From Candidatus Leptofilum gracile (lineage in GTDB: Bacteria > Chloroflexota > Anaerolineae > Promineifilales > Promineifilaceae), in assembly GCA_016713825.1 (NCBI GenBank), contig JADJOJ010000009.1:248001-312000 (forward strand): a stretch of DNA of 64,000 nucleotides, in the 5' to 3' direction. Under the pieces are notes generated by a model. That model did no database searches, was not told where the DNA came from, and saw only the letters and a list, made by a program, of their open reading frames with translations. Shown piece after piece: positions 16,632-25,557 of the stretch; position 1 is the stretch's first letter, and each line of letters opens with the position of its first letter. A program made the position numbers and the translations under genes.

Positions 16632-17165
16632 ATGGACTGGCTGAAAGAGCAATTTAAAAAAGAGGAATGGTCACCTTATGCCGCAGGTGCCATGCTGGGG
16701 GTCGTTGGCATTTTGGCCGTGGTTCTTAGCAACAGCCTGCTGGGCGCATCGGGCGCCTTCGAAAATATTGCTGGACTCATTGGCAAAGCGGTGGCCCCGG
16801 CAGCTTTCGACAACATTTATTTCAATTTTGTGATGCCACCTGGCATTACCTGGGGCGTTGTGCTGCTGGTTGGCGTCTTTTTTGGCGGCATGTTGGGGGC
16901 AAAATCCAGCGGAACCTGGAAACTGCGCACCGTTTCTGATGAACAGTGGAAAGAAATTGCCGGTAAAAAATGGTGGAAACGGTGGCTCATTGCCTTTGTG
17001 GGGGCCATTATTTTGGAGTACGGCGCGGGCATTGCTGGGGGCTGTACCAGCGGGCTGGCCATCTCTGGGGGGATGCTGCTGGCCCCGGCTGCCTATTTGT
17101 TTATTGCCGGGATGTTTGCTTCTGGCATTGTCACGGCCTGGTTTGTCTACGGTAGGAGGTATTAA
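16632..17165 (+). CDS. YeeE/YedE-family sulfur-compound transporter, first half-subunit
   Basis: A 177-residue membrane protein with about four helices and the family motif AGGCTSGLAISGG (Cys at the transport path). YeeE/YedE (TsuA-type) proteins move thiosulfate or related sulfur species through the membrane by cysteine relay. Many bacteria use one fused protein; here the two halves are separate genes, with the second starting 3 bases later. TAGGAGC precedes ATG 16632. The neighbours suggest it feeds sulfur substrate to, or removes product from, the molybdoenzyme complex. Confidence 0.85.
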   Translation: MDWLKEQFKKEEWSPYAAGAMLGVVGILAVVLSNSLLGASGAFENIAGLIGKAVAPAAFDNIYFNFVMPPGITWGVVLLVGVFFGGMLGAKSSGTWKLRTVSDEQWKEIAGKKWWKRWLIAFVGAIILEYGAGIAGGCTSGLAISGGMLLAPAAYLFIAGMFASGIVTAWFVYGRRY

Positions 17166-17168
17166 ATC

Positions 17169-17729
17169 ATGACGAACTTCATCATCGCTTTAATCTTAGG
17201 TCTTTTCTTTGGCCTGACGCTGCAAAAAGCAGGGTTAACCAAATACCACAAAATTGTCAACGTGTTCCGGCTTACAGACTTCGCTGTGCTGAAGTTTATG
17301 ATGACGGCGCTGATTGTGTCTATGACGGGGCTTTATTCGCTTAAGTGGATGGGGGTTATTACCTTCCCCAACGTGCCCGCCACTTACATTGCGGGGAACC
17401 TGGTAGGGGGCCTCATTTTTGGCTTTGGCATGGCCATCAGCGGTTACTGACCGGGTACATGTGTCGCCGGGTCCGGCGAAGGCAAGTTGGATTATCTGGT
17501 CCCTGGGTTTCTGGGTTTTTTGACCGGTGCTGTTATTTACGGGCTGACCTATCAACAAGTGTTCCCCAAGATTTCGGCCGTAGCCAATTTTGGCGCGGCG
17601 ATTATGCCCGAGCTGTGGCATGTCAGCGCGGCGCTGACGATTGGCTTTTTTACGCTGCTTAGCTTGCTTCTCTTCTATCTGATCGATCGCAATCATATGC
17701 AGCGCAAGGACAAGCTGGCCAAGCATTAA
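17169..17729 (+). CDS. YeeE/YedE-family transporter, second half-subunit, predicted selenoprotein (in-frame TGA 17448-17450)
   Basis: Reading through TGA 17448-17450 gives one 186-residue membrane protein with helices on both sides of the stop; the frame stays open to TAA 17727-17729. The TGA falls in ISGY-U-PGTCVAGSGEGKLD, where YeeE/YedE proteins, as I recall them, have Cys-Pro-Gly-Thr. So U94 would replace the transport cysteine, with C98 four residues on. A GC-rich hairpin with a GGUC loop starts 13 bases after the TGA (see next entry). Strong AGGAGG before ATG 17169. Without recoding the product would be a 93-residue half protein. No sel genes are in the window. Confidence 0.85.
17448..17479 (+). 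promoter_or_regulatory. Predicted bacterial SECIS element
   Basis: TCGCCG (17464-17469) pairs perfectly with CGGCGA (17474-17479) around the tetraloop GGTC (17470-17473). The loop begins 19 bases after the TGA; in E. coli fdhF the GGUC of the SECIS loop lies 18 bases after its UGA. Loop sequence and spacing both fit SelB binding. Confidence 0.75.
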
Positions 17730-17788
17730 AGTAGAAGCGTGGTTCAATCCAGGCGATTGCGCCGCTCTTAAAAAAGGCACGTTTAACT

Positions 17789-19957
17789 ATGGCAACAACA
17801 ACAATCAGCCGACGAGATTTTTTCCGGATAGCGGGTGCGTCTTTGGGGGCGCTGGCAATTGGGCAGATGCTGCCCATTAAAGTTGCTGAAGCGGCTCGCC
17901 TGGCCGGACTTATAGATGTGAATGGCAACGGCTACATTCCCACGATGTGCGAGATGTGTGTTTGGCGTTGTGGGGTACGGGCGAAGGTGGAAAACGGCCG
18001 TGTTACCAAGCTAGAAGGCAACCCGGAACACGCCCACTCGCTGGGCAATCTGTGCGCCCGCGGCCAATCTGGCCTGATGAACACCTACGATCCCGACCGC
18101 GTCCTGACCCCGCTCATCCGCGTGGGGCAGCGCGGCGAAGGAAAATTCCGCCAGGCCAGCTGGGATGAAGCGCTCGACCTGGTGGCCGCCAGTTTGCAGC
18201 AAATCAAGGATACCTATGGGCCAGAGGCGGTGGTCTTTTCCTCCACGCATAATTTGTCCCAGGTTCAGTTCGAGAATCTGCTCAACGCGTTTGGCTCGCC
18301 CAATTACGGCACGCAGCGCAGCCTGTGCTTCAACGCCATGATCGTGGCCAACCAGATGACCTTTGGTCTGGAGGAGCCCAACCGCAGCTACGAGGGGTTG
18401 AAATACCTGATTTTGACCGGCCGTAACCTGATGGAAGCGATTTCCACATCGGAAACTTCCATTTTGAGCCACGCCATTGATCGGGGTTTGAAGGTTGTGT
18501 ATTTGGATCCGCGCTTTACTAAAACGGCCGCTAAATCATCTGATTGGCTGCCGGTGCGTCCGGGCAGCGACCTGGCTTTTCATCTGGCCCTGCTGAACGT
18601 GATCATTAGCGAAGAGCGCTATGATCATGACTTTGTGTCCCAGTACACGGTGGGGTTTGACCAGTTAGCGGAGGAAATACGGCCGTACACCCCCGAATGG
18701 GCCGCTCCCATCACCGACATCTCCGCCGAGACCATCCGGCGCATTGCCCGCGAATTCAGCGACGCCGCGCCCAACGCCCTGGCCCACAATGGCTGGCGCA
18801 CCTCCAACTTTGTCAACTCCTTCCAGACACAGCGGGCCCTTTCTTGCCTCAATGCCCTGGTTGGCAATTGGGGCATTCACCTGCTGCCCGCCGCCGCCGA
18901 AGGCGCTGGCCTGGGCGTGCCGCCCCAGCCGCCCTACCCACGCGCTTCGGCCATGCGGATGGACGGCGTGCCCTGGAAATACCCCCTGGTGCCCTTCAAA
19001 CTCGGCGTGTTCCAGGAACTGCGCGACGCCATCATCACTGAACAACCATACCCGGCCCACGGCTGGTTTATTGCGCGTCAAAACCCGGTGCAATCGCTGC
19101 CAGATCGCGGCAAAACGCTGGAAGCGATGAGCAAGATGGATTTTATTGCCGTGGTCGATATTTTCCTCAACGACACTGCCTGGTTTGCCGACGTGGTTCT
19201 GCCAGAAGCGTCTTACCTGGAGCGTTACGATCCGCTCAACGTGGTGGGCAACAAGGCGTTCATCCGCCAGCCGGTCATTCAGCCGCAGGGCGAGGCCAAA
19301 TCGGCCCTGTGGATTTACAAGGAGTTGGGCCAACGCCTGGGCCTGCAAGACTTTTTCCAATACACCGATGAGGAAGATTATTTGCGCCAACAGTTGGCAC
19401 CGTTGGGTGTAACGCTAGAAGAAGTGCGCGACAAAGGGTACGTGGTGCTTCCTGAAGGCGAAGAAAATCCATTCAACTGGAACACACCCAGCGGCAAGGT
19501 GGAGCTGTTTTCTGAAACGCTGGATCGTGCAGGCTTTAATGCCGTGCCCACCTGGGAAGAACCGCCGCGCCCGCCTTCAGGGAAGTTCTACCTGCTAACG
19601 GGCAAAGTCGGACGACACACCCAGTTTGGCACCCAAAACAACCAGCTGCTCAATAAATATCAGGATGAGCCTCGTTTGTGGATGAATGTGAATACGGCCC
19701 AGGCGCTGGGGCTGGCAGACAACGACCTGGTTAAAGTAACCAGCGATGTCGGTGAGGTCAACATCAAGCTGTGGGCCACAGAAGCCATTCGGTCTGACTG
19801 CGTTTACTTAACGCCTGGCTTTGGTCATCTATCCAAAGGGTTGACGACGGGTTATGGCGTGGGCGCCAGTGATTCTGTCTTGCATGTCACCTATACCGAT
19901 CCGGTAAGTGGTGGCCAGGCATTGAGCCAGACATTTGTGTCGGTTACGGCCGTTTAG
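17789..19957 (+). CDS. Molybdopterin oxidoreductase, PsrA/PhsA-like catalytic subunit
   Basis: A 722-residue enzyme with a Tat signal (SRRDFFRIAG, 7-16). Four cysteines bind a 4Fe-4S cluster (C54, C57, C61, C89), and C180 in QRSLCFNAM is placed to ligate Mo or W. The C-terminal molydopterin-dinucleotide-binding domain covers about 600-715. The closest fit is polysulfide/thiosulfate/tetrathionate reductase within the DMSO-reductase family. It is exported folded and should face outward, attached through the ferredoxin and HybB-like subunits encoded next. The adjacent YeeE genes favour a sulfur substrate. The Mo ligand is Cys, not selenocysteine. Confidence 0.9.
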   Translation: MATTTISRRDFFRIAGASLGALAIGQMLPIKVAEAARLAGLIDVNGNGYIPTMCEMCVWRCGVRAKVENGRVTKLEGNPEHAHSLGNLCARGQSGLMNTYDPDRVLTPLIRVGQRGEGKFRQASWDEALDLVAASLQQIKDTYGPEAVVFSSTHNLSQVQFENLLNAFGSPNYGTQRSLCFNAMIVANQMTFGLEEPNRSYEGLKYLILTGRNLMEAISTSETSILSHAIDRGLKVVYLDPRFTKTAAKSSDWLPVRPGSDLAFHLALLNVIISEERYDHDFVSQYTVGFDQLAEEIRPYTPEWAAPITDISAETIRRIAREFSDAAPNALAHNGWRTSNFVNSFQTQRALSCLNALVGNWGIHLLPAAAEGAGLGVPPQPPYPRASAMRMDGVPWKYPLVPFKLGVFQELRDAIITEQPYPAHGWFIARQNPVQSLPDRGKTLEAMSKMDFIAVVDIFLNDTAWFADVVLPEASYLERYDPLNVVGNKAFIRQPVIQPQGEAKSALWIYKELGQRLGLQDFFQYTDEEDYLRQQLAPLGVTLEEVRDKGYVVLPEGEENPFNWNTPSGKVELFSETLDRAGFNAVPTWEEPPRPPSGKFYLLTGKVGRHTQFGTQNNQLLNKYQDEPRLWMNVNTAQALGLADNDLVKVTSDVGEVNIKLWATEAIRSDCVYLTPGFGHLSKGLTTGYGVGASDSVLHVTYTDPVSGGQALSQTFVSVTAV

Positions 19958-19968
19958 GAGAAAACAAC

Positions 19969-20838
19969 ATGTCAGAAACGACATCAAATGGAAATGAGTA
20001 CGGTTTTTTGATTGACGCCTCTCGCTGTATAGATTGCCGGGCCTGTTTAGTGGCTTGCAGTGTTGAAAATGAAGTGCCTATGGAAACAACCCGCATCTGG
20101 ATTCAAGAAACAGGTGTGCAGGGCGAGTTCCCCAATTTGGCCCGCTTTTCTGCCCCTTACCATTGTATGCATTGCGATGATCCATCTTGTGTCTCGGCGT
20201 GTACGGTGGGGGCATTGCAAAAAGGGGACGATGGCATTGTTACCTATGATCAGGATAGATGTATTGGCTGTCGCTACTGCATGTATGCCTGCCCTTTCCA
20301 GGTGCCCAACTACGAATGGAAAGAGCAGCTGCCTCTCATTGTGAAATGCGATATGTGCGTATCCCGGCTAAGTGACGGGCACTCCATTCCAGCCTGTGCC
20401 GCAACCTGCCCTACCGATGCCATTATCTTTGGCAAAAAGAGCGATATGCTGGCCGAAGCCCATCGTCGGATTGATCAAAATCCTGGCAAGTTCATGAATC
20501 ACGTTTATGGTGAAACTGAAAATGGGGGCACGGCCACGTTTTACATTTCACCGGTTCCTTTTGCCGAGTTAGGGTTCCCCGCTGCCGACGAAGCCTCCCC
20601 TGCTTACTTTAACCGTCTGGTGACGCACGGCACGCCAACTGTGGCCGGGGCGGTGGCTGTGGGCTTAAGCAGCGTCTATCTCACCATTAAGCATCATGCC
20701 GAAGCGACGGCGCAAGGTGTAGGTGCCGCCCATGGCCAGAACCAGGCCGGGCCAAACGAGGCAGAGGGTGCTGTGGTGGGAACGGCCGTTCCCCAAAACC
20801 CCGATTTGCCGCAAGCAGCTCAAGGCCAGGAGGCATAA
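19969..20838 (+). CDS. Four-cluster ferredoxin subunit (PsrB/DmsB/HybA-like)
   Basis: A 289-residue protein with sixteen cysteines in four 4Fe-4S sets: C20/23/26/30, C66/69/74/78, C98/101/104/108 and C127/130/143/147. This is the standard electron-transfer subunit of DMSO-reductase-type complexes. The C-terminal region has one likely membrane helix near 210-230 (PTVAGAVAVGLSSVYL) and an Ala/Gln/Pro-rich tail, as in HybA. It follows the catalytic gene by 11 bases with AGGAGA before ATG 19969 and precedes the membrane anchor by 2 bases. Confidence 0.92.
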   Translation: MSETTSNGNEYGFLIDASRCIDCRACLVACSVENEVPMETTRIWIQETGVQGEFPNLARFSAPYHCMHCDDPSCVSACTVGALQKGDDGIVTYDQDRCIGCRYCMYACPFQVPNYEWKEQLPLIVKCDMCVSRLSDGHSIPACAATCPTDAIIFGKKSDMLAEAHRRIDQNPGKFMNHVYGETENGGTATFYISPVPFAELGFPAADEASPAYFNRLVTHGTPTVAGAVAVGLSSVYLTIKHHAEATAQGVGAAHGQNQAGPNEAEGAVVGTAVPQNPDLPQAAQGQEA

Positions 20839-20840
20839 CC

Positions 20841-22013
20841 ATGTTGAAGAAAATCATTGACGAAGTGAAATCGTTATCAATTGGCTACTATATCCTGGCC
20901 GTGATTGCCGCAGCCGGGCTGTCGGTTGCCGGGTACCGCTTGTATGCCGGGCTGGGCACCACCACCAACCTGAGCAAAGCATTCCCGTGGGGCGTCTGGA
21001 TCAGTTTCGATCTGTCCACCGTGGCTTTTTCCGGTGGGGCGTTTACGCTGGCGGCGCTGGTGTATGTGTTTCACTTACATGAACTGCATTCCGCCGTGCG
21101 CCCCACTGTGCTGGTGGGGCTGATTGGTTACGCATCTGTGCTGCTGATTCTGTTTATGGACCTGGGCCGCTGGGATCGTTTTTACCACTTTTTGATCTAC
21201 CCCAACCTGAACTCGGCGCTTTTTGAGGTGAGTTGGTGCATTATGCTCTACTCAACCATCCTCATTTACGAATTGAGCCCGGTTTTGCTCAAAAATTCTC
21301 GCTGGAGCGGGGCCATCAAAATCATTGAGAAATGGACCATTCCTATGGTCATCGCGGGGGTGACGCTTTCTACGCTGCACCAATCCTCATTGGGCACTTT
21401 GTTTATTGTGATGTCACCCCGCTTGCATGCGCTGTGGCATTCCATGCTGCTGCCGGTTTTCTTCCTGATTTCCTCCTTGGCGGCGGGCCTGGCCATGGTA
21501 ATTGCGGGTGCCATCCTCAGCTATTGGATTTTCAAGCGCACCTTAGCCGAAAACGTGCAGGCCGAGCTGGCCTGGTTCATTCCCTGGATTTTGAGCATTT
21601 ACCTGGTTTTGAAGGTGGGCGAGCTGGAAATTACGGACGAACTACATCTGCTGTTTTCGAGTGGAAAATACAGCACGCTTTACCTGACAGAGCTGGCGCT
21701 GCTGGTGGTTCCCCTTATCTTGTTTGCCATAAAACGCGTGCGGCACAGCCGGGGCTGGTCCCTGACGGGTGCGGCGTTTGTGTTAGCTGGGGTGGTTTTG
21801 AATCGGTTTAACGCCTCCTGGTTTGCCATTAAGCCGGTGGCGGGCGAGATGTATTCCCCCTCCTGGATGGAAGTGGCGATTTTGATTGGGGTGCTGGCAA
21901 CGGCCGTTCTTGCCTACTCCCTCATTGCCCATTACTTCCCGCTGTTTGAGGAAACGGTGCCGGTGGAGCGCCCGCCCAAACGCCAGCCCTCGTTGGCCCA
22001 AACTGGCGATTAA
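20841..22013 (+). CDS. HybB/NrfD-like integral membrane subunit
   Basis: A 390-residue protein with about ten membrane helices, of the NrfD/PsrC/HybB type (GYRLYAGLGTTTNLS, then PWGVWISFDLSTVAFSGGAF). It should exchange electrons between the ferredoxin subunit and the quinone pool, with or without proton movement. AGGAGG precedes ATG 20841. The three genes 17789-22013 form a standard catalytic-ferredoxin-anchor module. The fit to HybB is better than to the shorter PsrC. Confidence 0.9.
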   Translation: MLKKIIDEVKSLSIGYYILAVIAAAGLSVAGYRLYAGLGTTTNLSKAFPWGVWISFDLSTVAFSGGAFTLAALVYVFHLHELHSAVRPTVLVGLIGYASVLLILFMDLGRWDRFYHFLIYPNLNSALFEVSWCIMLYSTILIYELSPVLLKNSRWSGAIKIIEKWTIPMVIAGVTLSTLHQSSLGTLFIVMSPRLHALWHSMLLPVFFLISSLAAGLAMVIAGAILSYWIFKRTLAENVQAELAWFIPWILSIYLVLKVGELEITDELHLLFSSGKYSTLYLTELALLVVPLILFAIKRVRHSRGWSLTGAAFVLAGVVLNRFNASWFAIKPVAGEMYSPSWMEVAILIGVLATAVLAYSLIAHYFPLFEETVPVERPPKRQPSLAQTGD

Positions 22014-22038
22014 GAACCGCCTGGGGAGCTTTCTATAG

Positions 22039-22647
22039 ATGAACGATTTGCAAGCAATTCTCGATTTATCATCCAGCTGGCACAAACACCTTTGCCCACG
22101 CCAGGTTTTGGGGGCGCGATTGGGGCTGGCGGGGGCCGCGGCCCTGGGGTTGGCCATTCCCCAGCGCGACAAGCGGCTGCTGGCGCTGGTAGAAACCGAC
22201 GGCTGTTTTGCCAGCGGCGTGGAAGCGGCCACCGGCTGCTCCATGCATCACCGCACCATGCGGCTGGAGGATTATGGCAAGATCGGCGTGACTTTTGTGG
22301 ATGTGAAGACGGGAACGGCCGTACGCCTCTCGCCCCAACTAGATGTGCGCCAAAAAGCGCTGGATTACGCCCCAGAGGAGAAAAAACATTATTTTGCCCA
22401 GCTCATAGGCTACCAGCGCATGCCCGATGCCGAACTGCTGACCATTCAGCCGGTACGCCTCACCACCCCGGTGGCCAAAATCGTCAGCCGCCCGGTGGTG
22501 CGCGTGAACTGTGCCGCCTGCGGCGAAGAGATCATCAACGAACGCGAAGTGATGCACGACGGGCAAATCTATTGCCAGAGCTGCGCGCATGATGCTTACT
22601 ACCAGGCAGATGTTTTGCTGTTCCAGCCGCTCAACATAGCGAGTTAG
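22039..22647 (+). CDS. FmdE-family protein with C-terminal zinc ribbon
   Basis: A 202-residue soluble protein. The FmdE domain shows SSSWHKHLCPRQVLGARLG (H15, H17, C19) and VETDGCFASGVEAATGC. A DksA/TraR-like zinc ribbon follows at the end (C158, C161, C179, C182). FmdE proteins accompany molybdenum/tungsten enzymes, and the context beside a molybdoenzyme suggests cofactor or metal handling for it. The exact activity of the family is not established. Start at ATG 22039 with GGGGAG upstream. Confidence 0.8.
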   Translation: MNDLQAILDLSSSWHKHLCPRQVLGARLGLAGAAALGLAIPQRDKRLLALVETDGCFASGVEAATGCSMHHRTMRLEDYGKIGVTFVDVKTGTAVRLSPQLDVRQKALDYAPEEKKHYFAQLIGYQRMPDAELLTIQPVRLTTPVAKIVSRPVVRVNCAACGEEIINEREVMHDGQIYCQSCAHDAYYQADVLLFQPLNIAS

Positions 22648-22725
22648 TTCGTCGCAGCGAGCATCGAGGTCGCCCGGCGCGTTGGCGGCTTTTATGTTCC
22701 TGGCGATTTGGTGGAAAATTCAGTC

Positions 22726-23766
22726 ATGGCTCGGCCAAACTTTTTTGAACATTTGCACCCCCCCACCATTCCCGCCCGCGAGGCGCGGTTTGGCTACACC
22801 TTTGGCCTGGGGGGCATGTCGCTGCTGTTGTTCCTCTCGCTCATTGTGACCGGCGTGCCGTTGATGTTTGGGTATGTGCCAACGGCCGTTTCCGCCGCCG
22901 AATCCATTCGCGTTATTACCTACGTGGCCCCCTTTGGTTGGCTGCTGCGCAACTTGCATTACTGGGCCGCCGTGCTGCTGCTGCTCACCGCCAGCCTGCA
23001 TCTGCTGCGCGTGGTTTTTAGCGGCAGCTACAAGAAGCCGCGCCAGTTCAACTGGCTCCTGGGGCTGAGCATCCTCCTGCTCAGCCTGCTGCTGAGTTTT
23101 TCTGGCTACGTGCTGCGCTGGGATGTGGACACCTACGGGGCGCTGACGGTGGGTACGCACATCACGCAGCAGGTCCCCCTCATCGGTAACTGGCTTTATC
23201 GCCTGCTGGTTGGTGGCCCAAACATCACCGACACGACGCTGGTGCGCTTTTATACCTGGCATACGCTGGGGCTGGTGGTGCCCGTTTTGCTGCTGATTGG
23301 CTGGCATGCGTTCCGCGTGCGGCGCGATGGCGGCATTGGCCACCGGGAAGCCGAGGCCGTTTCTGGCAAAACACCGCGCCTCGCGCGCCGCGAGCTGGTG
23401 CAGCGCGAAGGCGTTGCCGCGCTGGCCATCTTGTGCGTGCTTTTTTTGCTCTCAATCTTCTGGGATGCGCCGCTGGCGGCCCCAGTTGGCCGGTTTGCCG
23501 GGCCGCTGGCTGAAACCAGCCACATCGCCGCCCCCTGGTTTTTCTTGTGGATTCAGGCACTGCTGCGCCTTTGGCCGCCGCTGTGGGCCGGGGTCTTCAT
23601 TCCGCTGGGGGTGGTGCTGCTGCTGGCGCTGCTGCCCTGGGTGTTGGATCGACGGGAGGAAGGAACGGCCGTCTGGTTTCATCCCTCGGGCCGCTGGGCG
23701 CAAGTTGTGGTGGGGGCCATCACCGTGGGCATTATCCTTTTAACGATTGTGGAGTGGCGGCAGTGA
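22726..23766 (+). CDS. Cytochrome b subunit (b6/bc type)
   Basis: A 346-residue membrane protein with about eight helices. Two bis-histidine helices are clear: RNLHYWAAVLLLLTASLHLL, and YTWHTLGLVVPVLLLIGWHA (14 residues between the histidines, as in cytochrome b6). A quinone-site-like segment SFSGYVLRWD lies between. ATG 22726 was chosen over TTG 22708. The stop overlaps the next gene start by 4 bases. With the nine-heme cytochrome and the Rieske protein it forms an alternative quinol-oxidising complex. Confidence 0.88.
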   Translation: MARPNFFEHLHPPTIPAREARFGYTFGLGGMSLLLFLSLIVTGVPLMFGYVPTAVSAAESIRVITYVAPFGWLLRNLHYWAAVLLLLTASLHLLRVVFSGSYKKPRQFNWLLGLSILLLSLLLSFSGYVLRWDVDTYGALTVGTHITQQVPLIGNWLYRLLVGGPNITDTTLVRFYTWHTLGLVVPVLLLIGWHAFRVRRDGGIGHREAEAVSGKTPRLARRELVQREGVAALAILCVLFLLSIFWDAPLAAPVGRFAGPLAETSHIAAPWFFLWIQALLRLWPPLWAGVFIPLGVVLLLALLPWVLDRREEGTAVWFHPSGRWAQVVVGAITVGIILLTIVEWRQ

Positions 23767-25082
23767 GTGGGAATCAAAAGGCAACGGCCGTTCTCGGTCT
23801 GGCGTTTTTGCTCATTGTGCTGGGGGCCGTGGTGCGCCAGGCGCGCCAGCCAGCCGTGGTGCAGCTCACCCCCACGCTGACGGGGCAGCCGGAATTGTGC
23901 CTCACCTGCCATGAAGGCATCGAAGAAATTAGCGCCGCCCATTCCATTGAAGCGTTTGGCTGCGTGTTGTGCCACGGCGGCGATGGGCTGGCGCTGGATG
24001 CAGATTTGGCCCACGCCACCATGCGCGGCGGGCGCAATCCCAGCGATTTGGCAGTTGTCGAGGAGTCGTGCGGCGGCTCGGCCTGCCACAGCGGTGCCGC
24101 AGAGGACAGCGGTGATCACATTCACCGCGTGCTCACTTCGGTGCAGGCGACGTATGCTGGGGCAATTGCCCAGGTCAATTTTGCCTTTGGCGGGCAAGCA
24201 GACGCCACGGCCGTTTTTGGCATTACGGCCGTTACCGACAACAACATCACTACCGATACCGGCCTGGCAGCCCTGGCGGCGTTTCATCCTGGCTCAGACG
24301 CACCCGGCCCGGTGCAGGCGTTTAGCAGCGATTGCCTGCTGTGCCATCTTTCGGCGGCGGCGATTGAGGCACCGTATTATTACCGGGCCACGGGCTGCGC
24401 CGCCTGCCATGTGGTGTATGAAAATGATGGCCTGTACCGGGGCAGCGATCCCACCACGCCCAAAGATGAAGCGGGATACGGCCGTTCCCATCAGTTCACC
24501 ACCGCCATCCCTTACTACCAATGCAACCATTGCCACAACCGGGGCAACTATTCGCTGCGGCAAATGTCCTTTTTAGAGCGCGACGATTTGCCCGGTGCGT
24601 CGTCACTCTCGGCGCAAGAGCAGCGCGAGTTGGAATATTACCAGCCCATTTCGCAGTTTACCCTGTGTGAATGGGAGCTGGATTGTGTGGACTGCCACAC
24701 CAACGGCGAGGTGATGGGCAACGGCGATATTCATTCCCATCAGCAAGACGTGCAGTACGTGCAATGCCAGACCTGCCACGGCACGCTAACGGAAATGCCG
24801 CTGCTGGAAACCATCACCGACCCGGCCCATCCGGCCATCATCTCTGCCGATTTGAACCCCAATTACTCGGTTGAACTGGGCGACACGGTCATTGCCACCA
24901 CGCAGGGTGAGACGTTTGGCTGGGTGCAGTGGGACGGTGAGCGGTTGGTGGAGACGGGTAAGGTAGACGGCCGTCTCTACGAAGTGCCGCTGGTGCTGGG
25001 CAGCGGCTGCCAGCAAAAGCCCGACGAGCAGGAAAGTGCCTACTGCCACGAATGCCACACCTACGAACGAACGGTGAAGTGA
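23763..25082 (+). CDS. Nine-heme cytochrome c, one site of CX4CH type
   Basis: A 439-residue protein with an N-terminal membrane anchor (about 7-24). There are eight CXXCH sites ending at H50, H71, H195, H216, H258, H312, H339 and H432, plus a CX4CH site C103-GGSA-C108-H109 like the long sites known in cytochrome c3. The GTG start at 23763 overlaps the cytochrome b stop (GTGA), so translation is probably coupled. It takes the place normally held by cytochrome c1 or f and likely carries electrons from the b-Rieske unit to an outside acceptor or to the molybdoenzyme. Confidence 0.88.
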   Translation: MSGNQKATAVLGLAFLLIVLGAVVRQARQPAVVQLTPTLTGQPELCLTCHEGIEEISAAHSIEAFGCVLCHGGDGLALDADLAHATMRGGRNPSDLAVVEESCGGSACHSGAAEDSGDHIHRVLTSVQATYAGAIAQVNFAFGGQADATAVFGITAVTDNNITTDTGLAALAAFHPGSDAPGPVQAFSSDCLLCHLSAAAIEAPYYYRATGCAACHVVYENDGLYRGSDPTTPKDEAGYGRSHQFTTAIPYYQCNHCHNRGNYSLRQMSFLERDDLPGASSLSAQEQRELEYYQPISQFTLCEWELDCVDCHTNGEVMGNGDIHSHQQDVQYVQCQTCHGTLTEMPLLETITDPAHPAIISADLNPNYSVELGDTVIATTQGETFGWVQWDGERLVETGKVDGRLYEVPLVLGSGCQQKPDEQESAYCHECHTYERTVK

Positions 25083-25084
25083 GA

Positions 25085-25537
25085 ATGAGCCAGGCCAAGC
25101 CATCCCCCGAACCAATTAATGCGGTGAGCCGCCGCCGCTTTTTGGCGCTGCTGGTGCATGGCGGCTGGGCTGCGGCGCTGGGGGTGTTGGTGTACCAGAT
25201 CGGCCGTTTTTTGGGCGCGGAGGGGCTGCAAACCGGGCCAGCGCCACTGGTCATCGCGGGCAAGCTGGCCGATTTCCCACCGGAAACGACGATTTACGTG
25301 CCAGAGGCGCGCGCCTGGGTGCAGCGCGAGGCGGCTTCATTAACGGCATTGGATGCGGTGTGCCCGCATTTGGGCTGTTTGGTGCAGCAAAAAGAAGGCG
25401 GCGGGTTTCGCTGTCCGTGTCATGGGAGTGAATTTGGGGTTGCGGGGGAATTAGAACGGGGGCCAGCGGAACGGCCGTTGCGCCAGCTAGAAATCCAGAC
25501 CCAGCCCGATGACATCGTCACCATCCGCACCACGTAG
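25085..25537 (+). CDS. Rieske iron-sulfur protein
   Basis: A 150-residue protein with a Tat-like anchor (SRRRFLALLVHGGWAAALGV, 15-34). The 2Fe-2S ligands are CPHLGC (C93, H95, C98) and CPCHGS (C110, C112, H113). This is the high-potential subunit of a bc-type complex. It starts 2 bases after the nine-heme cytochrome. The gene order b - multiheme c - Rieske is the reverse of the common Rieske-first order. It converges on the minus-strand PocR regulator 20 bases on. Confidence 0.92.
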   Translation: MSQAKPSPEPINAVSRRRFLALLVHGGWAAALGVLVYQIGRFLGAEGLQTGPAPLVIAGKLADFPPETTIYVPEARAWVQREAASLTALDAVCPHLGCLVQQKEGGGFRCPCHGSEFGVAGELERGPAERPLRQLEIQTQPDDIVTIRTT

Positions 25538-25557
25538 CCAGAGCGTTTAAACCGTTC

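Noticed and set aside
17448..17450. Simple nonsense mutation in the YeeE gene
   Set aside because: The downstream 79 codons stay open with intact helices, the codon sits at the motif Cys, and a SECIS-like hairpin has the right loop and spacing.
17735..17765. GGTTCAATCC, a tRNA T-loop-like string
   Set aside because: No acceptor stem, D-arm or anticodon arm can be built around it; the upstream sequence is the end of the YeeE coding region.
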